64,000 bases of DNA from Leeuwenhoekiella sp. MAR_2009_132 (GTDB lineage Bacteria > Bacteroidota > Bacteroidia > Flavobacteriales > Flavobacteriaceae). The stretch is taken from contig NZ_JHZY01000002.1 in assembly GCF_000687915.1 (NCBI RefSeq), positions 620,001 through 684,000 of the forward strand. The letters run 5' to 3'. Below are positions 8,375 through 15,282 of the stretch, piece after piece. The position numbers and the translations under genes are program-made. The stretch's first letter is position 1. The number at the start of each line of letters is the position of its first letter. The notes below the pieces were generated by a model. It searched no databases. It worked only from the letters and a program-made list of their open reading frames with translations, and was not told the origin of the DNA.

Positions 8375-9346
8375 ATGAATAAATATAAAGAAACTTTTGG
8401 AGTTGATATCAGTAAGGATGTCTTTGATGTTTATGGTAGTGAAAGCAGTCATTCTCAATATAAGAATGATGAGCAGGGTTTTAAATTATTTGTCAAAACA
8501 CTAGCCTCAGATTCTTTGGTAGTTATGGAAGCTACCGGCTATTACCATTATCGGCTTGCACATTTTCTTTACAAAAAAGATTTTACAGTATCTGTAGTAA
8601 ACCCATTGTCAGTCAAGCGCTTTATTCAGATGAAACTTTCAAAGATAAAGACAGATAAGAGCGATGCCAAAGCTATTTGTGAGTATGCTTTATTCAACGA
8701 GGTTACTGTTTACAATGCCCTTAGTGATGTACAGGCAGAATGCCTACAGCTCTTTAGGTTAATGGATAGTTATTTAAAGAAGCGTACGGCAACTAAAAAC
8801 AAACTTCACGGGGAAGAAGTGCTGGGCACGCCATCTAAATATGTTTACAGGTCTTTAAAGCGTGATCTTAAACATTTAAATAAAGAAGTGAAAGGTATCG
8901 AAGATCGTTTGTTAGAGCTTGTTAAACAAGATCAACAGCAACAACTAACTTTATTAACTAGTATACCTGGTATCGGTATTAAAACGGCCTTATTTTTAGT
9001 TGTGATAACAGATGGCTTCTCTAAGTTTGAGAAGGCCTCTCAACTGTGCAGTTATGTAGGGGTCACCCCGACAATACGGGAATCTGGGAGTAGTGTAAGA
9101 GGTAGAAGCAGGATCAGTAAGATGGGAAACAAAAAGCTAAGGAACCTATTGTTTTTATGCGCGTTCAATGCATGTAAATACAACCAAGGTAGCAAGGAAA
9201 TTTATGATCGAATCGTAGCTAAGGGTAAGAGTAAAAAACTGGCATTGATTGCAGTGGCTAATAAATTTTTAAAGCAGGCTTTTGCTATCGCTAAATCAGG
9301 ATTACCCTACGATGAAAATTATGTTTCTGTTATACATAAAGGATAG
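8375..9346 (+). CDS. IS110-family transposase (DEDD)
   Basis: About 323 residues from the ATG at 8375 (MNKYKETFGVDISKDVFDVYG); a longer frame from 8336 would add 13 residues inside the leader. The N-terminal RuvC-like DEDD domain shows the acidic residues in FGVDISKD, VVMEATGYYH and KTDKSDAKAICEYA. The C-terminal Transposase_20 domain shows LTSIPGIGIKTALFLV, SYVGVTPTIRESGSSVRGR and GNKKLRNLLF, with the serine-containing motif. These enzymes carry out recombination guided by an element-encoded RNA. The gene looks intact. Confidence 0.93.
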   Translation: MNKYKETFGVDISKDVFDVYGSESSHSQYKNDEQGFKLFVKTLASDSLVVMEATGYYHYRLAHFLYKKDFTVSVVNPLSVKRFIQMKLSKIKTDKSDAKAICEYALFNEVTVYNALSDVQAECLQLFRLMDSYLKKRTATKNKLHGEEVLGTPSKYVYRSLKRDLKHLNKEVKGIEDRLLELVKQDQQQQLTLLTSIPGIGIKTALFLVVITDGFSKFEKASQLCSYVGVTPTIRESGSSVRGRSRISKMGNKKLRNLLFLCAFNACKYNQGSKEIYDRIVAKGKSKKLALIAVANKFLKQAFAIAKSGLPYDENYVSVIHKG

Positions 9347-9473
9347 CTCCAAGATGAAATAAGTGAAACAGTTAAGATCTGTAGTTACAGATTTTAGCAA
9401 AGGATACTTATGTCTCAAATTTAATATAGAAAAGAGTTGTTTTTTACCTCAGTTCTTTGTTACCTGCAGGCTT

Positions 9474-10355
9474 TTAGTTTTCCCAAGTTTTATTTCCATC
9501 TGTTGTTAACGTTCTTTTGTAATTGGTTAAGTTAGCAATGTTGTGAAAATTTTCTTGATTTATTTTAAGTCCATTCAAAAATGTTGAATTATCAATTTCT
9601 TGTTTAAAAATATTAGGATTTGGATAGAATTCTTTGGATTCAATTAATTCTAAACCAGAAATGAAATGTGGTAAAATGCCACCTAATATTGAATATTCTC
9701 TTTGATATTGATAAGGGTGAATAGAATACGTTGGTAAACCATATTTTAATAAAACATTTTTGTTTGCTCTTATTGGAAACCAACAATGCAATATAATTCT
9801 ATAATTTTCTCGTTTACCATTAGCAAACATTTCTGCAATTTTATAATCTTTCGTTGTTGATACGAAATGAGATTTTTTTTTATAATTAATTGCAGCAAGT
9901 TGATGTAGCATTATTAAATAATAATTTCGAATATTTATTCTTTCTTGATGGTCAGCATTTTCAATTTGTTGAATAAAAATCTTCTTGTTTGCTTTATTCA
10001 TAAAAAACTCAGTGAATTTTTTATTTCTCTCAAAGAAGAATATAGTATTCTTGTTTTTGCTTTTTAAAGAATCATTATAGTACTTGACTATTTTATTAAA
10101 AACATAATCATCAGCTTCTTCAATTCGGAAATTTTCATTATCCGTGTAATATCTTTGAGCTTTCTCACCAACCATAAACAGTCTATCCAATAGAGTCTCA
10201 ATGTTAGTGTTCATTTCATTAAATTCAACATTTAATCTGTAGCATAGATTTCTGAGAGAATCACCTCGATAAATTGGTTGAATAATTCTTTTTCTAGTTA
10301 ATTCAATTTGCTTTAATAAAAAATCATTATGTCTTTCTAATTCTATATTTGTCAT
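9474..10355 (-). CDS. Cassette protein of unknown function, possible ADP-ribosyltransferase fold
   Basis: 293 residues, no signal peptide. I do not recognise a named family. Three short motifs occur in the order expected of the R-S-E class of ADP-ribosyltransferases: YRGDSLRNLC near residue 29, FVSTTKDYKIAEMFA near 163-177 (an STS-like strand followed by the usual A..F), and YQREYSILGGI near 217. In that class the last motif has the catalytic glutamate. The N-terminal 25-130 region is helical and charged. This is inference from motif order only. The cassette is bounded by GTTACCTGC (9459) and GCAGGTAAC (10381). Confidence 0.6.
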   Translation of the reverse strand: MTNIELERHNDFLLKQIELTRKRIIQPIYRGDSLRNLCYRLNVEFNEMNTNIETLLDRLFMVGEKAQRYYTDNENFRIEEADDYVFNKIVKYYNDSLKSKNKNTIFFFERNKKFTEFFMNKANKKIFIQQIENADHQERINIRNYYLIMLHQLAAINYKKKSHFVSTTKDYKIAEMFANGKRENYRIILHCWFPIRANKNVLLKYGLPTYSIHPYQYQREYSILGGILPHFISGLELIESKEFYPNPNIFKQEIDNSTFLNGLKINQENFHNIANLTNYKRTLTTDGNKTWEN

Positions 10356-10378
10356 TATGAGTGGTACAGCTTGCAGGT

Positions 10379-10502
10379 AACGTTATGTGTATGGGCTGTG
10401 GCGTGGACTCGTTACGGAACATTCCAAACCGATATATGCCCGAGGAAAATCCGCAGGATTTTCCAAGTAGGCAAGAACTAGCCATAGCTTATACACGGTG
10501 TT
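10379..10502 (-). repeat. attC-like cassette site 3 (short class)
   Basis: Outer arms GTGTATGGGCTGTGGC and GCCATAGCTTATACAC pair with two G.T wobbles. The inner hairpin is GGAAAATCC-GCA-GGATTTTCC. Core ends AAC (10379) and GTT (10502). Confidence 0.9.
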
Positions 10503-11019
10503 ACCACCAGTTTTTATTCAGTTTTTCTTCAATCAAATAGTTTTCCGTTGCGGAAATTTCTTTTTTGAATGATAATTTTTCAATTCCGTTACTTTCTTTC
10601 ATAAACCTTAAAGTTGCATAAAAATCAGAAACTTCCAAGTTAGAATCCAGTTTGATGTCTATAAAATAACTCGCCAATTTTCCTAAACTATCATTTTCTA
10701 TTTGGTATTCAGCTAATGGTCCATCAGTTATTTTAAATGATTCAGGAATAGGTGTAATCCTCACACTATTTCCGCGAATTTTTATATTATCAATCTTGTG
10801 ATTTATGTTATATTCTCTAATCGGACGAATCATTGATGAATCGCACAGAAAATGATAATTCTTAACCACTGAACTTTGATTATTTTCTAAAAAGTCAGTT
10901 ATATTGGTCAATATTATGCTGTCTTTTGTTTTTTCCTTTTCAGATGAAGTGAGTTCTATCTTTACGGACTTAACATCATTTTTACAAGCAACCAATGAAA
11001 TAAGAAATATTCCAATCAT
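10501..11019 (-). CDS. Small lipoprotein of unknown function, cut from its leader by an IS3 element
   Basis: From the ATG at 11019 the protein starts MIGIFLISLVACKNDVKSVK, with a lipobox LVAC and a short signal. A TTG at 11049 in frame would add ten residues and is also possible. The 170-odd residues that follow show no motif I know. An IS3 element is inserted 15 bp upstream of the TTG, between the cassette's first 28 bases (complement of 12390-12419) and the gene, so expression now probably depends on the IS. The cassette ends GTTACCACCA (10500) and TTGGTGGTAAC (12419) still match each other across the insertion. Confidence 0.7.
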   Translation of the reverse strand: MIGIFLISLVACKNDVKSVKIELTSSEKEKTKDSIILTNITDFLENNQSSVVKNYHFLCDSSMIRPIREYNINHKIDNIKIRGNSVRITPIPESFKITDGPLAEYQIENDSLGKLASYFIDIKLDSNLEVSDFYATLRFMKESNGIEKLSFKKEISATENYLIEEKLNKNWW

Positions 11020-11103
11020 TGAAATCCGTATATTTATTTTAATCCTCAAGAGTTTGTCTTATACTGAAATAGGTTGACCAGTTGTCGGTTTACTATTTTG
11101 TTT

Positions 11104-11967
11104 TTATTGAGTTACTAATATCGGTATTTTTCTGTATTGTCTGTAATTATGATTTTGATTACTGTGAGCAAATTCCGGAGTTCTAAACTCCAGGCTGTAA
11201 TGCATTCGTTTTGAGTTATAGATTTTGACTGCTTTTTTAACCATTTTCTGAGCTAATTTCAGACTCACAATTGTTTTACCCAATCCAAATTCCTGTTTTA
11301 ATATTCCGTTTATTCGTTCGGCTACGGCATTCTCATAAGGGTCGTATTGCTGAGTCATACTGATGTTGATTCCGTTTCTCTCTGCGAAGTTAGTATAGGT
11401 AGGGTTACAGTATTGCAAACCGCGGTCGGAGTGATGAATTAGCTTTTGGTCTGGATATTCTCGTTGTGCTAAGGCCATTCGTAATGCATCGATGCAAAGA
11501 CTTGTTTTCATATGATCATCAATTTTATAACCCATTATTTTTTTAGAATAGGCATCTGTTACCAGTGCCAGATATGCATTACCACCATCTGTTTTGATAT
11601 AGGTGATATCACTTACCCACAGCTGCTCTGCAGCTTGGGGAATGAAGTCTTTAACTAAATTAGGATATTTATAAAAGTGATGTTTAGAGTTTGTTGTGAT
11701 ATGTGCTCTTTTGGTTCTGGGTATGAGCAGTCGATGTCTTCTAAGAAGTGAATAGAAGCGATCTCTGCCCATTTTAATATTCTTTTCAACAAGAGCCGGT
11801 TTGATTGATTTATATAGTTTTAAACCGCCTGTTTTGGGCATTTCTTTTCTGACCTGTTCAATAAGATCAAGAATTGCCAGTTCTTGCTTGTTGGACTTTT
11901 GATGTGTTGCCAGACGCTTGTAAAAAGCTTGTTTAGATATCCCGAAACATTGATAAACCCATTTCAT
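11104..11967 (-). CDS. IS3-family transposase OrfB (DDE integrase core)
   Basis: 287 residues. An N-terminal HTH_21-type region (AILDLIEQVRKEMPKTGGLK, GRDRFYSLLRRHRLLIPRT) precedes the rve catalytic core. The DDE residues are in LWVSDITYIKT, LIHHSDRGLQYCN and NAVAERINGILKQEF, with the spacing of IS3 family members. It starts at an ATG that overlaps the OrfA stop (ATGA), so it may be made by coupling or by a frameshifted OrfAB fusion. Intact. Confidence 0.95.
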   Translation of the reverse strand: MKWVYQCFGISKQAFYKRLATHQKSNKQELAILDLIEQVRKEMPKTGGLKLYKSIKPALVEKNIKMGRDRFYSLLRRHRLLIPRTKRAHITTNSKHHFYKYPNLVKDFIPQAAEQLWVSDITYIKTDGGNAYLALVTDAYSKKIMGYKIDDHMKTSLCIDALRMALAQREYPDQKLIHHSDRGLQYCNPTYTNFAERNGINISMTQQYDPYENAVAERINGILKQEFGLGKTIVSLKLAQKMVKKAVKIYNSKRMHYSLEFRTPEFAHSNQNHNYRQYRKIPILVTQ

Positions 11968-12344
11968 TTTAAAAGGTCTCTTTTGCGTTTTTCTATCTCT
12001 TTGGCCAATGCTTCGGGCAAATGCTTTTTTGCTAGATCAAGTCCTGATAAGTTCTCGAGATTAGCGATGTAATCCCTTTGAAACTCTTTTACAAACTCCA
12101 GTTCTTTAATTTTATCTTTTAGCTTTTTGATTTCATCTTGTTTACTCATACCACGTTTCTTTTGTTCTAAGGTACTGTATTTTTTTAGCCAATAGTCAAT
12201 AGAAGATCTTGAAACGTTGTAGGATTTAGCAGCATAATTAACGGAGATCTGACCATTTTGGATTTGGTCAATGATCATTAGTTTGAGTTCAAAGCTTACT
12301 TTTTGATACTGTTTTTTTGGGCAGGGAGGTTTGTTGTCTTTCAT
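11964..12344 (-). CDS. IS3-family transposase OrfA (DNA-binding)
   Basis: 126 residues. A helix-turn-helix (VNYAAKSYNVSRSSIDYWLKKY, residues ~35-57) is followed by a leucine-rich coiled coil (QDEIKKLKDKIKELEFVKEF, ~75-95). OrfA binds the terminal repeats and, fused to OrfB, forms the active transposase. The 3' end has the run TTTTAAAATGA, suitable for slippage into OrfB. Confidence 0.93.
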   Translation of the reverse strand: MKDNKPPCPKKQYQKVSFELKLMIIDQIQNGQISVNYAAKSYNVSRSSIDYWLKKYSTLEQKKRGMSKQDEIKKLKDKIKELEFVKEFQRDYIANLENLSGLDLAKKHLPEALAKEIEKRKRDLLK

Positions 12345-12416
12345 CTTGATCCTGAATTAAATGATTGATTTTTAGTCAACCTATTTCAGGAAATGACGGT
12401 TTTTCAAATTGGTGGT

Positions 12417-12539
12417 AACGTTGTTGTATATGGTTTGTTGCGTGGTTTAGTACGTAATTTAGCAAATAAAAACCGAATAGAAAATCCGCGAGGATTTTCG
12501 TAAGTAGGCAAGAACTAGCAATTTTTTATATACTGTGTT
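12417..12539 (-). repeat. attC-like cassette site 4 (short class)
   Basis: Starts AACGTTGTTGTATATGG, inner hairpin GAAAATCC-GCGA-GGATTTTC, ends TTATATACTGTGTT. The arms pair less well than in site 5. Contains the TAATTTAGCAAATAAA box shared by this class. Confidence 0.88.
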
Positions 12540-12551
12540 GGCAACAGTATT

Positions 12552-13691
12552 TTATTTAAGATATTTTACTTTTTCTCCTTTGGAAATAAATATTAATGCA
12601 TCAAAATGCTTGAACCAATTGGTTTTATTTTCCTCAAGATTAAACATCCCTTCAAATTCTTTTTCCGAATATGCTGGATTTTCACTAATTAGTTGTTTTG
12701 AGTCAACAAAATAATTCTTTTCAGTTGTCGGTAATAAGTGAAGTAAGTTTCCAGTGTCTTTGCTAGATTTCTCTATCCAATTCTCTTTTCTATAAGGCAT
12801 ATGGATTGATGAAATAGCAATATGATATGAAATATTAGGGTTTATATTTACGAATTGTCCTCCCATAGTTTGACTTTTCATAAAATCATATTCGTATTTT
12901 GTCATATGTGCATTGGCTAACCAAACAATAAATTTTCTTTCAGGCATTGAATTAACCAAGAAATCCAGGTTTTTTGCCATTTGACTGTCTCTAACTGGTA
13001 TTCCTTTTTTATTGCTTTTATGAGTTGAATTTATAATAATGTCGCTTTTGTAACTTTGCAAAAATTGAGACCAAAGTTTATCTTTTATTACTGTATCATT
13101 TTTTATTAGGTTATCAACCTCATTAATTAGGTATTCTAAATTTGATTTACCAACAATTTCGTTTGCCTTCTTTCTGTTTTTGATATAATTTTCAGTTGTT
13201 TCCGTGAATTTTTCATCAAAACTAATAGAATTATTTTTTAGAAATTCAGTCAGTTTATTTTTGAAATTATTCCAAGTATAACCAGAACCCATTTGATTAT
13301 CAAAACCCCAAATGGTTACATTATGCTCTTTTAAAAATTTAAATAATTCTTTGCATTGAACTGAACGAGACCAGAACGAATATAAATTTGTTTTATCGTG
13401 GTCAAAATAAAGTCCGAAAAAATCCGCCTCAAATGCAATGTCTTTATATCCTTTCTCTAATACTAAATATTTTACATATTCAGTTTTCGCTAAAAAATCT
13501 GAACCAATATGATGTTCAGATTCTCCCAAAAACACAACTTTTTTATCAGCTAAATTTGCCTTTAAAATGTTTTTAACATCATCGGTTAAAAGATTTTCCA
13601 TTGAGTTCAATTCGTGAATATTTTCATCGATTTGAGCCAAAATGGGATTTAGACCAAAGACCATTAAAAGTATTACTGTCGTTTTTTTCAT
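12552..13691 (-). CDS. Erythromycin-esterase-like protein, secreted
   Basis: The start at 13691 (MKKTTVILLMVFGLNPILAQ) gives a clean signal peptide; a longer frame from 13736 would run back into the attC-like site. About 379 residues. The erythromycin esterase superfamily pattern is visible: KKVVFLGESEHHIGSDF (the GExxH motif), KGYKDIAFEADFF (second Glu), and IVWLANAHMTKYEYDF (late His). Ere enzymes open the macrolide ring, but many relatives have other substrates, so resistance is not shown. The ATG lies only about 9 bases inside the cassette start. Cassette ends GTTGGCAACA / TGTTGCCAAC. Confidence 0.75.
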   Translation of the reverse strand: MKKTTVILLMVFGLNPILAQIDENIHELNSMENLLTDDVKNILKANLADKKVVFLGESEHHIGSDFLAKTEYVKYLVLEKGYKDIAFEADFFGLYFDHDKTNLYSFWSRSVQCKELFKFLKEHNVTIWGFDNQMGSGYTWNNFKNKLTEFLKNNSISFDEKFTETTENYIKNRKKANEIVGKSNLEYLINEVDNLIKNDTVIKDKLWSQFLQSYKSDIIINSTHKSNKKGIPVRDSQMAKNLDFLVNSMPERKFIVWLANAHMTKYEYDFMKSQTMGGQFVNINPNISYHIAISSIHMPYRKENWIEKSSKDTGNLLHLLPTTEKNYFVDSKQLISENPAYSEKEFEGMFNLEENKTNWFKHFDALIFISKGEKVKYLK

Positions 13692-13700
13692 ATTGTTGCC

Positions 13701-13824
13701 AACGGTTTGTGTATGTTTAGTTGCGTGGTTAAGCACTTAATTTAGCAAATAAATCACAGATAGAATATTCCGCAGGAATGTTCGTAAGTCGGCAGTGACC
13801 AAGCAATTAATTATACACGGTGTT
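13701..13824 (-). repeat. attC-like cassette site 5 (short class)
   Basis: Arms GTGTATGTTTAGTTGC and GCAATTAATTATACAC pair over 16 positions with two G.T wobbles and one T-T mismatch. The inner hairpin is GAATATTCC-GCA-GGAATGTTC. Confidence 0.92.
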
Positions 13825-13966
13825 ACCACACGTTTTTATTATTCATTTCAGAAAATCAGTCTTTCAATTTAACTTCTGATTGAGAATAGAAAAATCAAAA
13901 TCAAAAGTGTAATTAAATTCGTTTTGAATTTCACATATTCTTGTTTTCTATTTTTTTTATTATTAT

Positions 13967-14191
13967 TTAAATTAAAAATCCACCAACAATTAAAATCGGC
14001 AAATAATTTAAAATTATGTCAACATGCCATAATTCCGAAATTCGACTCGCAGTTGCTCCTTCTCCATAAATTCCCCAAAAAGCAAATATCTCAATCAAAA
14101 TAAGAAGTAATAGAATTCCGAAAAACAGAACTGACCTAATTCCAATTCAGATATAATTGGTTTTAATTTTAAAAAATTCAGACGTATTCAT
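13967..14191 (-). pseudogene. Second gene of a two-gene cassette, with an internal stop
   Basis: An ATG at 14191 overlaps the stop of the upstream gene (ATGA), which suggests coupled translation. The frame reads MNTSEFFKIKTNYI, then TGA at 14147-14149, then continues in the same frame for about 59 codons with hydrophobic segments (VLFFGILLLLILIEIFAFWG, YLPILIVGGFLI) to the stop at 13967. It looks like a small membrane protein disabled by one nonsense change. The rest of the cassette, 13825-13966, shows nothing coding. Confidence 0.5.
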
Positions 14192-14490
14192 CCAGAAAAA
14201 GTTTCAGTTGTTAAGTTCAAACAGACAATTGCTAAAATTATATGAATTCCAATTAAGTAAAATTTCCATTTCGGTTTTTTAGTCAGAATTAGAGCATAGA
14301 TTGGAATTTGTACAATCGCAATTATGGTCGGCAAAATTCCAATTCCGTTTTTTGTTAAAATAGCAATCATCATTGTAATTGGATAAACAACTTTTGCAAG
14401 CAAATAAGTTCCGTGTCCACCACCCATTGAAAATACGACAATGACTAATAAAATTAATGTTATAAAAATGGTAGTTCCGATTTTCATCAA
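14188..14490 (-). CDS. Small multi-pass membrane protein of unknown function
   Basis: 100 residues with three hydrophobic segments (residues ~5-22, ~33-62 and ~78-92) linked by short polar loops. GGGHGTYLLAK after the first segment resembles GAGHGIGVMG in the cassette gene at 7563-8020, so the two may be distant relatives. It starts MMKIGT; the second Met is equally good. It is coupled to the broken gene downstream. Cassette ends GTTACCACAC / GTGTGGTAAC. Confidence 0.65.
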   Translation of the reverse strand: MMKIGTTIFITLILLVIVVFSMGGGHGTYLLAKVVYPITMMIAILTKNGIGILPTIIAIVQIPIYALILTKKPKWKFYLIGIHIILAIVCLNLTTETFSG

Positions 14491-14499
14491 ATGTGTGGT

Positions 14500-14624
14500 A
14501 ACGGTCTAGTATAACCGTCAGTTACGGATTAATATGCGTTAATTTTCGGTTTAGCACAGACGTTAGCAATTCCGAGTGGATTCGGACGTAGTCGAATCCG
14601 CCGTAATTGCGGTTATACATTGTT
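14500..14624 (-). repeat. attC-like cassette site 6 (class B)
   Basis: Intact example of the class hit by the IS110 element: AACGGTCTAGTATAACCG ... CGGTTATACATTGTT. The inner hairpin is GGATTCGGACGTAGTCGAATCC. Arms GTATAACCG/CGGTTATAC pair, then GTTACGG/CCGTAAT with a wobble. Confidence 0.92.
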
Positions 14625-14635
14625 GTAGTGCGTTT

Positions 14636-15049
14636 TTATTTTCCAATTCCGCTGTTATTTATATGTTCCAACAGAGCATTTTCCAGTTCGTCTGATACTT
14701 TCCAAAATTTATTGTCCATTTCCTCAATGTAGTCCTCGAATTCGTCTTCATCAAATTTTTCGAATTCCTCTTGTCGAGCATCTGGTCCTTCTGGAATTCC
14801 ATTTGGCAAATAGGTTTTGTTAAATTCACGTAATTGGTTAGCCACCGAATTAAAATTCAGATATTCCAAATCCTCAATCGTATCGGCATTTTTGTCAGCT
14901 CCGTAATTCATATAATGGTCCCATAATCCGCCAGTTGTCAAAGGTTCAACATTAAACCAAACTCGTTGTTCACGAGTAAGTTTTTCATAATTGGAAAATC
15001 CAATTTCAACTATTTTTTCCCACGCGTCTTGGGCTTCGTCTCTTGTCAT
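14636..15049 (-). CDS. DMP19/DUF4375-like acidic protein
   Basis: 137 residues, no signal peptide, very acidic in the C-terminal third (FEKFDEDEFEDYIEEMDNKF). The central part, TTGGLWDHYMNYGADKNADT followed by EDLEYLNFNSVA and PNGIPEGPDARQEEF, fits DMP19-type (DUF4375) proteins, some of which are DNA mimics; that role is not shown here. Starts MTRDEAQDAWEKI. The ATG is about 26 bases from the cassette start. Ends GTTGTAGTGC / GCACTACAAC. Confidence 0.65.
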   Translation of the reverse strand: MTRDEAQDAWEKIVEIGFSNYEKLTREQRVWFNVEPLTTGGLWDHYMNYGADKNADTIEDLEYLNFNSVANQLREFNKTYLPNGIPEGPDARQEEFEKFDEDEFEDYIEEMDNKFWKVSDELENALLEHINNSGIGK

Positions 15050-15075
15050 ATTTTCGGTTTTCTCAAATGCACTAC

Positions 15076-15267
15076 AACGGTCTAGTATAAGAAAAGTAGG
15101 GCAGGTGTATGCGATATTTTTCGGATTAAGCTAAAGCCAAATTTTTAAATTTTGTTAATTATCTTTTCTTGTTTCAATTATACCAAATTTAAAAATTTGG
15201 CGACTTTACAAATACACACAAACCTTTCGGTTAAGCACTTTTTGCCCTATTTTTTTTATACATTGTT
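15076..15267 (-). repeat. attC-like cassette site 7 (long class, 192 bp)
   Basis: Outer arms GTATAAGAAAAGTAGGGCA and TGCCCTATTTTTTTTATAC pair along their length. A second inner stem is formed by CCAAATTTTTAAATTT and AAATTTAAAAATTTGG. Confidence 0.88.
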
Positions 15268-15282
15268 AGCAACTGGGCTTTA

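Larger units (their letters stand above)
8165..9457 (+). mobile_element. IS110-family insertion sequence inserted in attC-like site 2
   Basis: About 1293 bp lie between ...GGTTATACAT and TGTTACCTGC. Comparison with sites 6 and 19 (...GGTTATACATTGTT) shows that only this stretch is extra and that no target bases are duplicated, as expected for IS110 elements. It carries one transposase gene with about 210 bp of non-coding DNA before it and about 110 bp after. There are no obvious long terminal inverted repeats. The insertion point lies one base from the GTT core of the site. IS1111-attC elements, a branch of the same family, are known to choose attC sites. Confidence 0.88.
11064..12389 (-). 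mobile_element. Complete IS3-family (IS150-like) insertion sequence
   Basis: 1326 bp with terminal repeats CTGAAATAGGTTGACC at 11064 and GTCAACCTATTTCAG ending at 12389. It encodes OrfA and OrfB in the usual overlapping arrangement on the minus strand. No clear target duplication: flanks are TTATA and GAAAT. Both this copy and the truncated one at 6155 are inserted just upstream of the start codon of a lipoprotein cassette gene, next to a shared TTTGTCTTRTA sequence. Confidence 0.93.
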
